Below the pieces are notes generated by a model. That model did not search any database. It saw nothing but the letters and a program-made list of their open reading frames with translations, and was not told the origin of the DNA. Below, piece by piece: positions 1 to 8,373 of a stretch of 64,000 nt of DNA. Every line of letters begins with the position of its first letter. The stretch's first letter is position 1. The position numbers and the translations under genes were made by a program. Source of the DNA: Bog-159 sp049520215 (GTDB lineage Bacteria; Acidobacteriota; Terriglobia; Bryobacterales; Bryobacteraceae); NCBI GenBank assembly GCA_049520215.1, contig JBEKPZ010000016.1:1-64000 (forward strand), written 5' to 3'.

Positions 1-788
1 AGGCCGCCGCGCTCCACCAGCAGCGTGTGGAGAGCTTCGGTGGTGAACCTGTAGCTGAAGTTCAGGTTGATGTGCTCGCCGCGCTGGACCAGCACTTCGC
101 GATCCGGAGTGGCGATGCGCAGGTCGCGGTCCGGGCGGAAATGCGCGGCGGTCACGTGCAGGCCGGCGATACTTTGGTCGCGCTTGTGTTCGAAGCGCAC
201 TTCTCCATCGTCGGCGGAGACGCCCAGCGCCGCCAGCGGGGCGAATGCAAACTGATGCAGCGAATTCAGGGGCGGCACGCTGCCGTTCGTTTGATAGATC
301 TCGGCGTCCAGGATCAGGCGGTCGTCGCCATGCAGGCATTGGGCCATGTGCTTGATGTGATCGAGCGGATCGAATCCACCCAGCGTATTGCCGGACATCA
401 GCAGCAGCTTGGGCGATTCGGCGGCGTCGGAGGCGAAGACCAGGTGCATGGGGCTGGAGATATCGGCCTTGATCCCGGCATACTTGAGCTCGCGGCCGGA
501 CTGGCGGATGGCGTCCAGCAGCAGGCGGTCGGTCGAGCCATCGCCTGCGCCGAAACTGATGGCGTGGATAGGGGGGCCGAAGGGTTCGAGAAGCCAGGCG
601 GCTTTGGCGGCGAGCTGCTGCCAGGCACAGCGCAGGCCGGCGAATGCGGGATCGGCCGCGCGCGCCAGCCAGGCGCGCACCGGCAACGGTCCCCAATAGA
701 AGAACTTCTCAGGAAGGTCGCGAGCCTCGACAGCCTCGGTAAGCTCTTGGACGATTTCCGCTTCGGTCAGTACGACTTCAATCTTCAT
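1..788 (-). CDS. EgtD-like histidine-specific SAM methyltransferase, 3' end outside the window
   Basis: The reverse strand is open from an ATG at 788 to the window edge (262 codons) and begins MKIEVVLTEAEIVQ. The SAM-binding glycine motif FGAGDGSTDRLLL lies near residues 79-91, the family block SGNTLGGFDP near 132-141, and INLNFSYRFT near the visible C-terminus. These are the hallmarks of the PF10017 family, whose best known member EgtD trimethylates histidine in ergothioneine synthesis. Family members are about 320 residues, so some 50 are missing here. No EgtB-like gene is visible, so the substrate is unproven. The gene lies 12 bases downstream of fabI on the same strand and may be co-transcribed with it. 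Sequence running the other way over this region is only a shadow frame. Confidence 0.8.
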   Translation of the reverse strand, partial: MKIEVVLTEAEIVQELTEAVEARDLPEKFFYWGPLPVRAWLARAADPAFAGLRCAWQQLAAKAAWLLEPFGPPIHAISFGAGDGSTDRLLLDAIRQSGRELKYAGIKADISSPMHLVFASDAAESPKLLLMSGNTLGGFDPLDHIKHMAQCLHGDDRLILDAEIYQTNGSVPPLNSLHQFAFAPLAALGVSADDGEVRFEHKRDQSIAGLHVTAAHFRPDRDLRIATPDREVLVQRGEHINLNFSYRFTTEALHTLLVERGG

Positions 789-800
789 GGGTCTACTTAA

Positions 801-1571
801 CTATAAACCCATGATCTGAATCCCTGCGTCGACGAAGATGGTATTGGCGGTGACGCCGCGGCCCAGATCGCTGGCCAGGAAGACGGCGGTGTCGGCGACC
901 TCGGCGGGATCGGTGTTGCGGCGGAGCGGCGAGCGCTGCGCTACATAGTCCAGAATGGTGGTGAAGTCTTTGATGGCGCGCGCGGAGGCGGTCTTGACAG
1001 GCCCGGCGGAGATGGCGTTGACGCGGATGCGCTGGGGTCCGAGATCGCTGGCGAGGTAGCGCACGGAGGCTTCGAGGGAGGCTTTGGCGACGCCCATCAC
1101 GTTGTAGTTGGGAACGACACGCGTGGAGCCGAGGTAGGTGAGGGTCATCAGCGCGCCGCCGTTGGTCATCACGGGGGTGGTGGCGCGGGCCACGGCAACG
1201 AGCGAAAAGGCGCTGACCTCCTGGGCCAGCAGGAAGCCGGCGCGCCCGGTCTCGACGAAGGGGCGGGACAGGTCCTCGCGATTGGCGAAGGCCAGGCTGT
1301 GGACTACGGCATCGAGCGGGCGGTTCAGAGCGCGCAGCGACTCGGTGAGCGCGAGCAGGTCTTCTTCCTTGGTGACGTCGCAGGGCCAGAGGCCCGCCAG
1401 GGGCATACCCGCCGACATTTCTTCAATGGCGATCTTCTGGCGGTCGCCCAGATAGGTGAGCGCCAGAGTTGCGCCTTCGCGCCAGAAGGCTTGCGCGATG
1501 GCATAAGCCAGGCTCCATTTGTTCGCGATTCCGAGGATGAGGGCGGTTTTGCCCTCCAGCAGATTTGACAT
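801..1571 (-). CDS. fabI: enoyl-[acyl-carrier-protein] reductase (NADH), FabI
   Basis: This 256-residue short-chain dehydrogenase reduces enoyl-ACP in the last step of each fatty-acid elongation cycle. The N-terminal nucleotide motif is ILGIANKWSLAYAIA. The FabI signature Tyr-X9-Tyr-X6-Lys is complete in TYLGSTRVVPNYNVMGVAK, and the C-terminus VDAGIQIMGL is typical. The reading frame stays open upstream into the neighbouring oxidoreductase gene, but the ATG at 1571 follows an AAGGA eight bases away and gives the standard N-terminus MSNLLEGKTALIL. I therefore reject the longer 303-residue version. The cytoplasmic enzyme precedes the EgtD-like gene and follows the Gfo/Idh gene by 28 bases. Confidence 0.93.
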   Translation of the reverse strand: MSNLLEGKTALILGIANKWSLAYAIAQAFWREGATLALTYLGDRQKIAIEEMSAGMPLAGLWPCDVTKEEDLLALTESLRALNRPLDAVVHSLAFANREDLSRPFVETGRAGFLLAQEVSAFSLVAVARATTPVMTNGGALMTLTYLGSTRVVPNYNVMGVAKASLEASVRYLASDLGPQRIRVNAISAGPVKTASARAIKDFTTILDYVAQRSPLRRNTDPAEVADTAVFLASDLGRGVTANTIFVDAGIQIMGL

Positions 1572-1599
1572 GAGCGATCCTTCTATCGTAACGAATCGG

Positions 1600-2544
1600 C
1601 TATCGTAGCCGCAGGGGCTTGCCGCCTTCATCCTTGCTGCGCTGGGCGGCATCCATGAAGGCAAAAATCTCCAGCGTTTCCTGGTTGGGCACGGGCGGCT
1701 GTCCGGTCTCAAAGAACTTCATCACCTCTACCAGCAGCGGGCGGTAACTATCGGCGGGGCGGGATGGGCTCTCGAGAATCTGTTTGGGGCGAAAGACCAC
1801 CGCGCCATAGTCGCTGTAGGGGCGGAGCGCGCGCACGGTGCCGATGCGGCCGTCCTTCCAGCGGCCCACGATGACGTCGGCATCCGGCGTATAGGTGCGG
1901 CTGACTTCTTCGCAGCCCGGACCCATCAGCGAATAGAGCAGCTCGATGGGGTGGATGGCGTACCAGGCGAGATCGAGCTGGTGGTGCGGCTCCAGGGGTC
2001 CGGGGCCCCAGGTTTCCACGCCGCTGGCGTCGGCGAACTTCATGGTCTCGGCGATTTCGCCGAAACGGAGGCTGGAGGAACTGAACCAGGGCACGCCGGC
2101 GGCGTGGGCCAGGCGGTCGATCTCGCGAGCGTCTTCGAGCGTGGAGGCCAGCGGCTTATCGATGAATACGGGCTTATGGGCGGCGATCACGGCGCGCACC
2201 TGCGCCAGATGGACGCGGCCGTCGACGCTTTCGAGCAGGACGGCGTCCACGTTGCGGCACATCTCGGCGATGCTGGTGAAGAAGCGCACCTTCCATTTGG
2301 TGCGGAGTTCGTCGGCGAATTTGTCCACTCGCGTGGCGCTGGACTCGATGTCCGGGCTGCCGCCTTTGTACGCGGCGACTACCTGGCCGCCGGGTACGTG
2401 GTCGGGCGACGTCTCGTCGTTCAGGATTTCGGTGAAGGCGGTGACATGCGACGTGTCGGTGCCGATGATGCCCAGGCGCAGGGTGGCGGCTGCTGCGGGG
2501 ATGGCGCAAAGAAATAAGATGGCGGTTAGCTTCACTTCCGGCAT
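1600..2544 (-). CDS. exported Gfo/Idh/MocA-family oxidoreductase
   Basis: The 314-residue product starts with a hydrophobic signal sequence (LTAILFLCAIPAAAA). A Rossmann dinucleotide motif follows at once (LRLGIIGTDTSHV), and the family's Lys-Pro step appears in VFIDKPLAST. A central HPIELLYSLMG helix resembles the substrate-binding region of this family. Such enzymes oxidise or isomerise sugars and inositols with NAD(P). The signal peptide suggests periplasmic or Tat-like export with cofactor, which is common in Acidobacteria and Planctomycetes. The exact substrate cannot be read from the sequence. It is divergent from recG, with a hairpin repeat between the two starts. Confidence 0.8.
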   Translation of the reverse strand: MPEVKLTAILFLCAIPAAAATLRLGIIGTDTSHVTAFTEILNDETSPDHVPGGQVVAAYKGGSPDIESSATRVDKFADELRTKWKVRFFTSIAEMCRNVDAVLLESVDGRVHLAQVRAVIAAHKPVFIDKPLASTLEDAREIDRLAHAAGVPWFSSSSLRFGEIAETMKFADASGVETWGPGPLEPHHQLDLAWYAIHPIELLYSLMGPGCEEVSRTYTPDADVIVGRWKDGRIGTVRALRPYSDYGAVVFRPKQILESPSRPADSYRPLLVEVMKFFETGQPPVPNQETLEIFAFMDAAQRSKDEGGKPLRLR

Positions 2545-2583
2545 TGTACACTGTGGTGGGAGGCTCGCGCCCGCGCGAGGCGA

Positions 2584-2619
2584 GCGGGGATAAATCCCCG
2601 CGCGGGCTAAAGCCCGCCC
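2584..2619. repeat. double hairpin repeat of the dispersed REP-like family
   Basis: Two adjacent palindromes, GCGGGGATAAATCCCCGC and CGCGGGCTAAAGCCCG, lie between the divergent starts of the Gfo/Idh gene and recG. The same GCGGGCTTTAGCCCGC-type arm recurs at 29941. An upstream recG start would have to be translated through this element. Confidence 0.75.
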
Positions 2620-2627
2620 TCCAAGCC

Positions 2628-4727
2628 ATGGATCTCGCTACTTCGCTCACTTACATCAAAGGCGTCGGACCGGCACGCGCGGCCATGCTGGAGGCCAAGG
2701 GTCTGAGCACGGTCGAGGATCTGCTGGCCTACGTCCCGTTCCGCTACGAGGACCGCAGTAATGTGAAGGCGGTGAACGAACTGGCGCCGGGCGAGATGGC
2801 CACCGTGATTGCGGAGGTGCGCTCGGCGAGCCTGTCGGGGTTCAAGCGGCGCAATCTGGGACTGTTCGAAGCGTCGTTCACGGATCGCTCGCGCGGCATT
2901 CTGGTGGGCAAGTGGTTTCATGGCGGCTATCTGGCCAACGTGTTTGCGCCGGGACAGAAAGTAGCGCTCTACGGCAAGGTGGAGTTCGACAGCTACGCCG
3001 GACAGATCACCATGCTGCATCCGGAATACGAGATCCTGACCGATGACGACGACGCGGTGGAAGCGGCGCTGCATTTGGGGCGGGTGGTTCCGGTTTATGA
3101 AGCCGTGTCGAAGATCAGCACGCGCGTGCTGCGGGCGATGGTGCATCGCGTGTTGGAATCGTTGCCTCCTGTGGAGGATCAGCTTCCCGAAGAGGTGCGG
3201 CGGCGATTGAAACTGCCGGACCGCTGGACCGCCATCAGGGAGACGCACTTCCCGCCGCAGGATACGGACATGCGGCTGCTGAATGCGTTCCGCTCGCAGG
3301 CGCAATTCCGGCTGATCTTCGAGGAGTTCTTTTGGCTGGAGTGCGGCGTGGCATTGAAGCGCAGCAAGGCGCGCACGATGCCGGGCATTTCGTTTGAGTT
3401 GACGGATGGAGTCCGCGAGAAGGTGAAGGCGATGCTGCCGTTCAAGCCCACGGGCGCGCAGAAGCGGGTGCTGGGCGAGATCGCGCAGGACATGAAAGCG
3501 CCGCGGCCGATGAACCGGCTGCTGCAAGGCGACGTGGGGAGCGGCAAGACGATCGTGGCGGCGGAGGCGGCGGTGATCGCGATCGAGAACGGGTATCAGG
3601 TGGCGGTGCTGGCGCCTACTGAGATCCTGGCGGCGCAACACTACTTCTACTTCAAGCAACTGCTGGCGCGCCTGGATTACGTGGTGGTGCAGCTTACCGG
3701 ATCGTTCACCAGCCGGGAGAAGGGGCAGCTTAAGAAGCTGATCGCGGGGGGGCTGGTAAACGTGGCGATCGGGACGCACGCGCTGCTGGAGAAGGACGTG
3801 GAGTTCGCGAAGCTAGGCCTGGCGATTGTGGACGAACAGCATCGTTTCGGCGTGATGCAGCGGTTCGAACTGTTGCAGAAGGGCGTGCATCCGGACGTGC
3901 TGGTGATGACCGCGACGCCGATTCCGCGCACGCTGGCGCTGACGCTGTATGGCGACCTGGATGTTTCGGTGATCGACGAGATGCCGCCGGGGCGCAAGCC
4001 GATCGTGACCAAGCACGTGACGTCCGATCACGCGGAACGGATCTATAGTTTCCTGAAGACGCAGATCGACGAGGGGCGGCAGGCGTACGTGGTGTATCCG
4101 GTGATCGAGGAATCGGAAACCAGCGCCATGAAGGCGGCCGAAAAGATGTACGAACATTTGTCGCAGGAAGTGTTTCCGGGAATTGCGGTGGGGTTGATGC
4201 ACGGGCGGCTCGCATCGGACGAAAAGGAGTCGACCATGGAGCGCTTCAAGAAGGGCGAGATCAAGATTCTGGTTTCGACCACGGTGATCGAGGTTGGGGT
4301 GGATGTGCCGAATGCGACGGTGATGGTGATTGAGCAGGCGGAGCGCTTTGGGCTGGCGCAACTGCACCAACTTCGCGGGCGCGTGGGACGCGGGGCGGCG
4401 CAGAGCTACTGCGTCCTGATCACGGAGCGCATGAGCGATACGGCGAAGGAGCGCATCCGCACGCTGGTGGACACCAACGACGGATTCCTGATCGCGGAGA
4501 TGGATCTGAAGCTGCGCGGTCCGGGCGAGTTTTTCGGGACGAAGCAATCGGGGCTGCCGTCGCTGCGGGTGGCGAATATCCTGCGCGATAAGGAGATTCT
4601 GGAAACGGCGCGGCGGGAGGCGCTGGATTTCGTGAGCCATCCGCCGAGTGAGGAGGAATTGCGGCGGGCGGTGGCGTACATTCGCGACCACTGGCAGCGG
4701 CGCTATGGGCTGGTGACGGTGGGGTAA
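2628..4727 (+). CDS. recG: ATP-dependent DNA helicase RecG
   Basis: RecG remodels stalled replication forks and branch-migrates Holliday junctions. The 699-residue product matches the usual length (E. coli about 693). An N-terminal helix-hairpin-helix-like start (YIKGVGPARAAML) leads into the OB-type wedge domain. The helicase motifs follow: Walker A GDVGSGKT near residue 300, the DEQH box in DEQHRFG near 402, TATPIPRTLALTLYGDLD, and QLRGRVGRG in motif VI. I start at the ATG at 2628 because the frame upstream runs through a hairpin repeat and gives no family-like sequence. A tandem repeat and rsmD follow, a recG-rsmD order seen in other bacteria. Confidence 0.95.
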   Translation: MDLATSLTYIKGVGPARAAMLEAKGLSTVEDLLAYVPFRYEDRSNVKAVNELAPGEMATVIAEVRSASLSGFKRRNLGLFEASFTDRSRGILVGKWFHGGYLANVFAPGQKVALYGKVEFDSYAGQITMLHPEYEILTDDDDAVEAALHLGRVVPVYEAVSKISTRVLRAMVHRVLESLPPVEDQLPEEVRRRLKLPDRWTAIRETHFPPQDTDMRLLNAFRSQAQFRLIFEEFFWLECGVALKRSKARTMPGISFELTDGVREKVKAMLPFKPTGAQKRVLGEIAQDMKAPRPMNRLLQGDVGSGKTIVAAEAAVIAIENGYQVAVLAPTEILAAQHYFYFKQLLARLDYVVVQLTGSFTSREKGQLKKLIAGGLVNVAIGTHALLEKDVEFAKLGLAIVDEQHRFGVMQRFELLQKGVHPDVLVMTATPIPRTLALTLYGDLDVSVIDEMPPGRKPIVTKHVTSDHAERIYSFLKTQIDEGRQAYVVYPVIEESETSAMKAAEKMYEHLSQEVFPGIAVGLMHGRLASDEKESTMERFKKGEIKILVSTTVIEVGVDVPNATVMVIEQAERFGLAQLHQLRGRVGRGAAQSYCVLITERMSDTAKERIRTLVDTNDGFLIAEMDLKLRGPGEFFGTKQSGLPSLRVANILRDKEILETARREALDFVSHPPSEEELRRAVAYIRDHWQRRYGLVTVG

Positions 4728-4730
4728 GGC

Positions 4731-4826
4731 GGGAGACGGAAGTCAGAAGACGGAAGTCAGAAGACAGAAGTCAGAAGACAGAAGTCAGAAGACAGGAGTC
4801 AGAAGACAGAAGTCAGAAGGCAGACG
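4731..4826. repeat. tandem GAAGTCAGAAGACA repeat (about 14-bp unit, six or so copies)
   Basis: The whole gap between recG and rsmD is built from variants of GAAGTCAGAAGACA, alternating with ACGG, ACAG and AGGC versions. The same motif occurs at 9690-9726 and, inverted, at 31162-31216 and 35807-35855. It encodes nothing here and ends eight bases before the rsmD start. Confidence 0.9.
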
Positions 4827-4833
4827 GCGGACG

Positions 4834-5355
4834 ATGCGGGTGATTGGGGGCGAGTTTCGGTCGCGACGGTTGAAGAGCGTTCCGGGTTTGGCGACTCGGC
4901 CTACTCCGGATCGGCTGCGCGAGACCTTGTTTAATATATTGGCGCCGCGGATCGGGGGCGCGGTGTTCGTGGATGCTTATGCGGGGACGGGGGCGGTGGG
5001 GATCGAGGCGCTGAGCCGGGGGGCGGCGCGGTGTGTGTTTGTGGAGAACGGGCGGCGGGCGGTGGAGGCGATCCGGGAGAATCTGCACTTGCTGGGGATT
5101 GAGGGACGGGGCAGCGTGGTGGCGGGGAAGGTAGTGGCGGCGATGGGATGGCTGGAGGCGCCGGACATTTTGTTCCTGGATCCGCCTTATGAGATGGAGG
5201 GGGAATATGGGGCGGCGTTGGGGGTAGCGAAGGCGGGGCTGGTGATTGCGCAGCACTCGGTGCGGTTCGATCCGGGGGATGCGCATGGCGGGTTGCGGCG
5301 GGTTCGGGTGTTGCGGCAGGGGGATAATGCGCTGAGTTTCTATGAGCCGGTTTGA
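4834..5355 (+). CDS. rsmD: 16S rRNA (guanine966-N2)-methyltransferase RsmD
   Basis: The 173-residue protein methylates G966 of 16S rRNA in the assembled 30S subunit. Family landmarks are the start MRVIGGEFRSRRL, the substrate segment RPTPDRLRETLFNIL, the SAM motif DAYAGTGAVGIEAL near residues 48-61 and the catalytic LDPPY near 111-115. The length is normal to slightly short. No clear Shine-Dalgarno site is visible because the tandem repeat abuts the gene, so expression may be coupled to recG or driven from within the repeat. Confidence 0.92.
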   Translation: MRVIGGEFRSRRLKSVPGLATRPTPDRLRETLFNILAPRIGGAVFVDAYAGTGAVGIEALSRGAARCVFVENGRRAVEAIRENLHLLGIEGRGSVVAGKVVAAMGWLEAPDILFLDPPYEMEGEYGAALGVAKAGLVIAQHSVRFDPGDAHGGLRRVRVLRQGDNALSFYEPV

Positions 5356-5879
5356 TATTCGGTTGTGCGGGATTGGGGTCATGCAAAAATGTTCCGAACA
5401 ACCCCAATTCTGAAAAACTGCTCCGCAACATATTGTATTTGATTGCGTTATGTAGATTATCTAAAGTTTTGCTTCAGGTTTGGGATTGGGTTCGCTTCGT
5501 AATGTGCGCTGGCGGGCCGGAGTGCCCAGGGGCGATGCAACGCGGCGCGGTTTTTTGGATTTGAGGTTGCATCGCGTTGCATTGGTTGCATCAGCGGTTG
5601 CGGCTGCGGGTGAAATTGTCAAGCATCATGGGTGGCCCCGGCAGAACGCCTATCGGCGAGTGCGGGAAGCCTCTTTGGATAGCGTCGATCTGTTGTTCCC
5701 CGACGTCAGAATAGCACGAGGGCTTTCGAAATCGGCGGGACTGGCCGTGCTTCGCTATTGTTTTCAGCCGGTTAGCGGGAACCGCCTGGCGTGACTCGCG
5801 CGGACGTCGGAGGGAGCCTCCGGAACCCCGGCGTGCTTGTTACTTGGTTTGGCGACCCCTAGTCTTAATTAATAGAGAT
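5356..5879. other. 524-bp stretch without a convincing gene
   Basis: Short open frames here show no recognisable protein pattern. The first 120 bases are AT-rich relative to the surroundings (around 5400-5480). A nested inverted repeat is visible: ATGCAACGCG at 5535-5544 pairs with CGCGTTGCAT at 5573-5582, and GATGCAA at 5534 pairs with TTGCATC at 5567. It could be a repeat remnant or a structured leader. I assign no function. Confidence 0.5.
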
Positions 5880-6163
5880 ATGGAACTGCATCTGACTCCC
5901 GACCAGGAGGCGTTCATCCGCCAGGGCATTGAAGCTGGCCGGTTCCACGGTAGAGAGGATGCGGTCCAGGAAGCCATGTCCCTTTGGGAAGAGCGCGGCG
6001 GCGGCGGTTGGAAATCGTTGCGGCGGTCGAACAGGCAGAAGCGTCCTTAGCGCGCGGCGAGGGCCCAGGATCAATGACGCGCGAAGGGGTGACGCAACTC
6101 ACCGAGGACATTAAGCGGCGCGGCATGGCGCGGCTTTCCGCCGAGAAGAACCTCCGCCGATGA
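5880..6163 (+). pseudogene. frameshifted ParD/CopG-type antitoxin
   Basis: From the ATG at 5880 the frame reads MELHLTPDQEAFIRQG and then AVQEAMSLWEER, a classic ParD-like DNA-binding antitoxin start. At the GGC-rich run near 5995-6007 the frame shifts. The continuation LEIVAAVEQAEASLARGEG, ending TEDIKRRGMARLSAEKNLRR, is found one frame over and stops at 6163. Joined, the two parts give a normal antitoxin of about 94 residues. As written, the first frame stops at 6050 after 56 residues. The stop overlaps the toxin ATG (ATGA), as in intact parDE operons. A sequencing error in the GGC run is possible. Confidence 0.75.
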
Positions 6164-6360
6164 GCGAGTTCCGTCTTCCGCCCGAGGCGGAAGCCGAGCT
6201 TGATGGCATCTTGGATTTACATGGCCCGCGAGAGCGGCAGCATCGATATCGCCACTCGGGTGAGCGTCAACGAGTGCTTTTGGCTGCTGGCCCGGTATCC
6301 ATACATGGGACGACGGCGCGACGATCTAGCTCCAGGTTTGCGCAGCTTCGCGGCTGGCGA
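6160..6360 (+). pseudogene. frameshifted and truncated ParE-type toxin
   Basis: The toxin begins MSEFRLPPEAEAELDGI at 6160, overlapping the antitoxin stop. Near 6205-6215 the frame shifts; the second frame gives WIYMARESGSIDIATRV and then LARYPYMGRRRDDLAPG, which is standard RelE/ParE superfamily sequence. After LRSFAAGD (about 6358) the expected C-terminal strand is missing, and the sequence runs into a hairpin repeat and the convergent symporter gene. Both the frameshift and the lost end point to an inactive toxin. Confidence 0.75.
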
Positions 6361-6378
6361 TGCTGGCAATTGGCCAAC

Positions 6379-6394
6379 ACAGGCTGAAGCCTGT
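6379..6394. repeat. small hairpin ACAGGCTGAAGCCTGT
   Basis: A perfect 6-bp stem-type palindrome sits between the broken parE and the end of the symporter gene. The identical 16 bases occur at 48310-48325, so this is a dispersed element and not just a local terminator. It may still serve as a terminator for the convergent transporter transcript. Confidence 0.65.
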
Positions 6395-6395
6395 G

Positions 6396-8222
6396 CTACC
6401 CCCGGAAATAGAGATAGCCGCCCAGGATGCAGACGAGCACGACGCCGGAGGCGGCGACTTCTTTCCAGCCCCAGCCGGCGCGGGTTTTGCGGCGGTCTGC
6501 GTCGGTGGAGGTGGCGAAGGTCAGGCTTTGGATCTTCTGCATGTCCGGCGGGGCCGTCGCGAAGCTCACCGCGACCATGACTATGGCCGAGACGATCGTG
6601 ATCAGCACGCTGAAGTACTGGAAGTAGATGTTATTGACGATCCAGAGGAACGATCCCGGCTGGTAGCCAGTAAACCCTCCCACACCGAGCGCCACCGGTG
6701 TATCGACCGTCATGCGGAAGATTCCGAGCGCGAAACCTACGATCATGGCCCAGAGAGCGCCCGGGCCGTTCATGCGCTTGAAGAAGACGCCGAGGAAGAA
6801 CACGACGAAGATGGGCGGGGCCAGATAGCCTTGCACGGACTGCAGGTAAATGTAAAGGCCACCCGCGTTCTTGATGACTGGAATCCAGGCCAGGGCGATC
6901 AAGACCATGACGGCGGTGGCGATGCGGCCGGTACGCACGAGTTGATGCTGCGACGCCTGCGGCTTCCACTTCTGATACAGGTCGACGGTAAACAGCGTGG
7001 AGCAGGCGTTGAAGACGCCGGCCAGCGAGCCCATCAGGGCGGAGAGCAATCCGGCGACGACGATGCCGCGCAGCCCCGCGGGCAGGAGGTATTGGACCAT
7101 CATGGGGAAGGCTGCATTGGAGAGCGCCGGAAGGGACTTGCCGTCGGGACCGATCATGGCAGTCAGTTCGGGAACCTTGCCGCTTTTGGCCAGGGCGTAA
7201 CAGATGAGGCCCGGAATGATGAACAGATACACGGGGAACAGCTTGAGAAACGCGGCGAAGATGCTGCCGCGGCGGGCAACCTTCTCATTGGGTGCGCCCA
7301 GGGCGCGCTGCACGATGTATTGGTCGGTACACCAGTACCACATCCCGATGATGGGCGCGCAGAAGAGCATGCCGAGCCACGGGAAGTTATCGTTGAAATA
7401 CCAGGCCTCCTTCACCACGTGGCCGGCGGCGTTGGTTTGCAGCACGGGCGCCCAGGTGCCTTGGACTCCGTGGGGGATGAGCGGCTTCCAGAGGTTGAAC
7501 ATATCGGAGCCGCACAAGTGGCGCAACTCGGTCCAGCCTCCCAGGCGGACGAGGCCGTAGGCGGTCAAAAGGAAGGAGCCGAGGATCAGGACGGTGACCT
7601 GTACGGCGTCGTTGTAGGCCACGGCGCGCATGCCGCCGAGGGTGGTGTAAAGGCCGGTGAGCAGGATCACCAACACGGAACCGATCCAGAAGCTGTCGAT
7701 GTTGAAGCCGCCGATATGGAGCATCATCTCCGGGAACAGCGTGCCGAAGACCACGCCGCCGGCGAAGATGCCGACAGCGATCTTGGCGATGATGAAGGTG
7801 ATGATGGAGACGATGGAGAGGACGTAGCGGGACTGCTCGTTGAAGCGGCGCTCCAGAAATTCCGGCATGGTGAAGACCATGGAGCGCATGTAGAAGGGCA
7901 CGAAGACCCAGGCCAGCAGCAGCAGGCACCAGGCGTGGAGTTCATAGTGCGCCATGGCGACGCCGCTGGTGGCGCCGGAGCCTGCCAGTCCGACGATGTG
8001 TTCCGAGCCGATGTTGGAGGCGAAGATGGATGCGCCGATGACCCACCAGCCCAGGTTGCGGCCGGCGAGGAAGTAATCGGTGGCGGAGTCTTTGGCGCGG
8101 CGGACCACCCAGGTGGCTACGCCTAACAGGATGCCGAAGTAGAGCGCGATCGTAAGCCAGTCGAGCGCGGTGAGGCGCGACTCGCGGGTTGCGGCAAGCA
8201 GCAACAGGGCTGGTGTCAACAT
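6396..8222 (-). CDS. sodium:solute symporter (SSS family), SGLT-like
   Basis: This 608-residue inner-membrane protein has about 14 predicted hydrophobic segments. It starts near LDWLTIALYFGILLGV and carries the family signature region YFLAGRNLGWWVIGASIFASN. A second landmark is GLLSALMGSLAGVFNACSTLF in the Na+-binding region, followed by the long C-terminal extension and final helix seen in SGLT-type members. It most likely imports a sugar, myo-inositol or similar solute with sodium. Specificity cannot be read. It is unlinked to an obvious catabolic operon, though a major facilitator gene lies upstream on the same strand. Confidence 0.88.
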   Translation of the reverse strand: MLTPALLLLAATRESRLTALDWLTIALYFGILLGVATWVVRRAKDSATDYFLAGRNLGWWVIGASIFASNIGSEHIVGLAGSGATSGVAMAHYELHAWCLLLLAWVFVPFYMRSMVFTMPEFLERRFNEQSRYVLSIVSIITFIIAKIAVGIFAGGVVFGTLFPEMMLHIGGFNIDSFWIGSVLVILLTGLYTTLGGMRAVAYNDAVQVTVLILGSFLLTAYGLVRLGGWTELRHLCGSDMFNLWKPLIPHGVQGTWAPVLQTNAAGHVVKEAWYFNDNFPWLGMLFCAPIIGMWYWCTDQYIVQRALGAPNEKVARRGSIFAAFLKLFPVYLFIIPGLICYALAKSGKVPELTAMIGPDGKSLPALSNAAFPMMVQYLLPAGLRGIVVAGLLSALMGSLAGVFNACSTLFTVDLYQKWKPQASQHQLVRTGRIATAVMVLIALAWIPVIKNAGGLYIYLQSVQGYLAPPIFVVFFLGVFFKRMNGPGALWAMIVGFALGIFRMTVDTPVALGVGGFTGYQPGSFLWIVNNIYFQYFSVLITIVSAIVMVAVSFATAPPDMQKIQSLTFATSTDADRRKTRAGWGWKEVAASGVVLVCILGGYLYFRG

Positions 8223-8326
8223 CGTTTGGAAGTTCCTCTCTAGTTCCTACTTAGTTGGTTTTCGACCCGGAAGCCCGATTATACTGCGCTTACGCAAGTT
8301 CGCGCCGTCCGCATTCCGGATTTCAC

Positions 8327-8361
8327 GCAAAGACGCAAAGGGACCGCAAAGTGCGCAAAGA
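8327..8361. repeat. short GCAAAG tandem motif
   Basis: Four GCAAAG units follow in irregular spacing (CGCAAAGACGCAAAGGGACC and then GCAAAGTGCGCAAAG). A related pair is present at 23101-23130. It lies between the MFS gene end and the symporter start and has no evident coding role. Confidence 0.5.
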
Positions 8362-8373
8362 ACCAGAGAAAAG

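Noticed and set aside
27..800. Long plus-strand frame of 257 codons at the window start
   Set aside because: The minus strand here encodes clear EgtD-family motifs; the plus frame is its shadow.
4731..4826. Possible CRISPR array
   Set aside because: Units are directly abutted with no unique spacers and no cas genes are present.
5480..5794. 104-codon plus-strand frame after rsmD
   Set aside because: No family pattern, no ribosome binding site, and it runs through the nested inverted repeat.
6360..8126. 588-codon plus-strand frame
   Set aside because: Antisense to the sodium symporter, with Gly/Asp/His-rich composition typical of a shadow frame.
8327..8361. Possible phase-variation tract (GCAAAG units)
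   Set aside because: Units are irregularly spaced and not in a coding or promoter position that would switch a gene.
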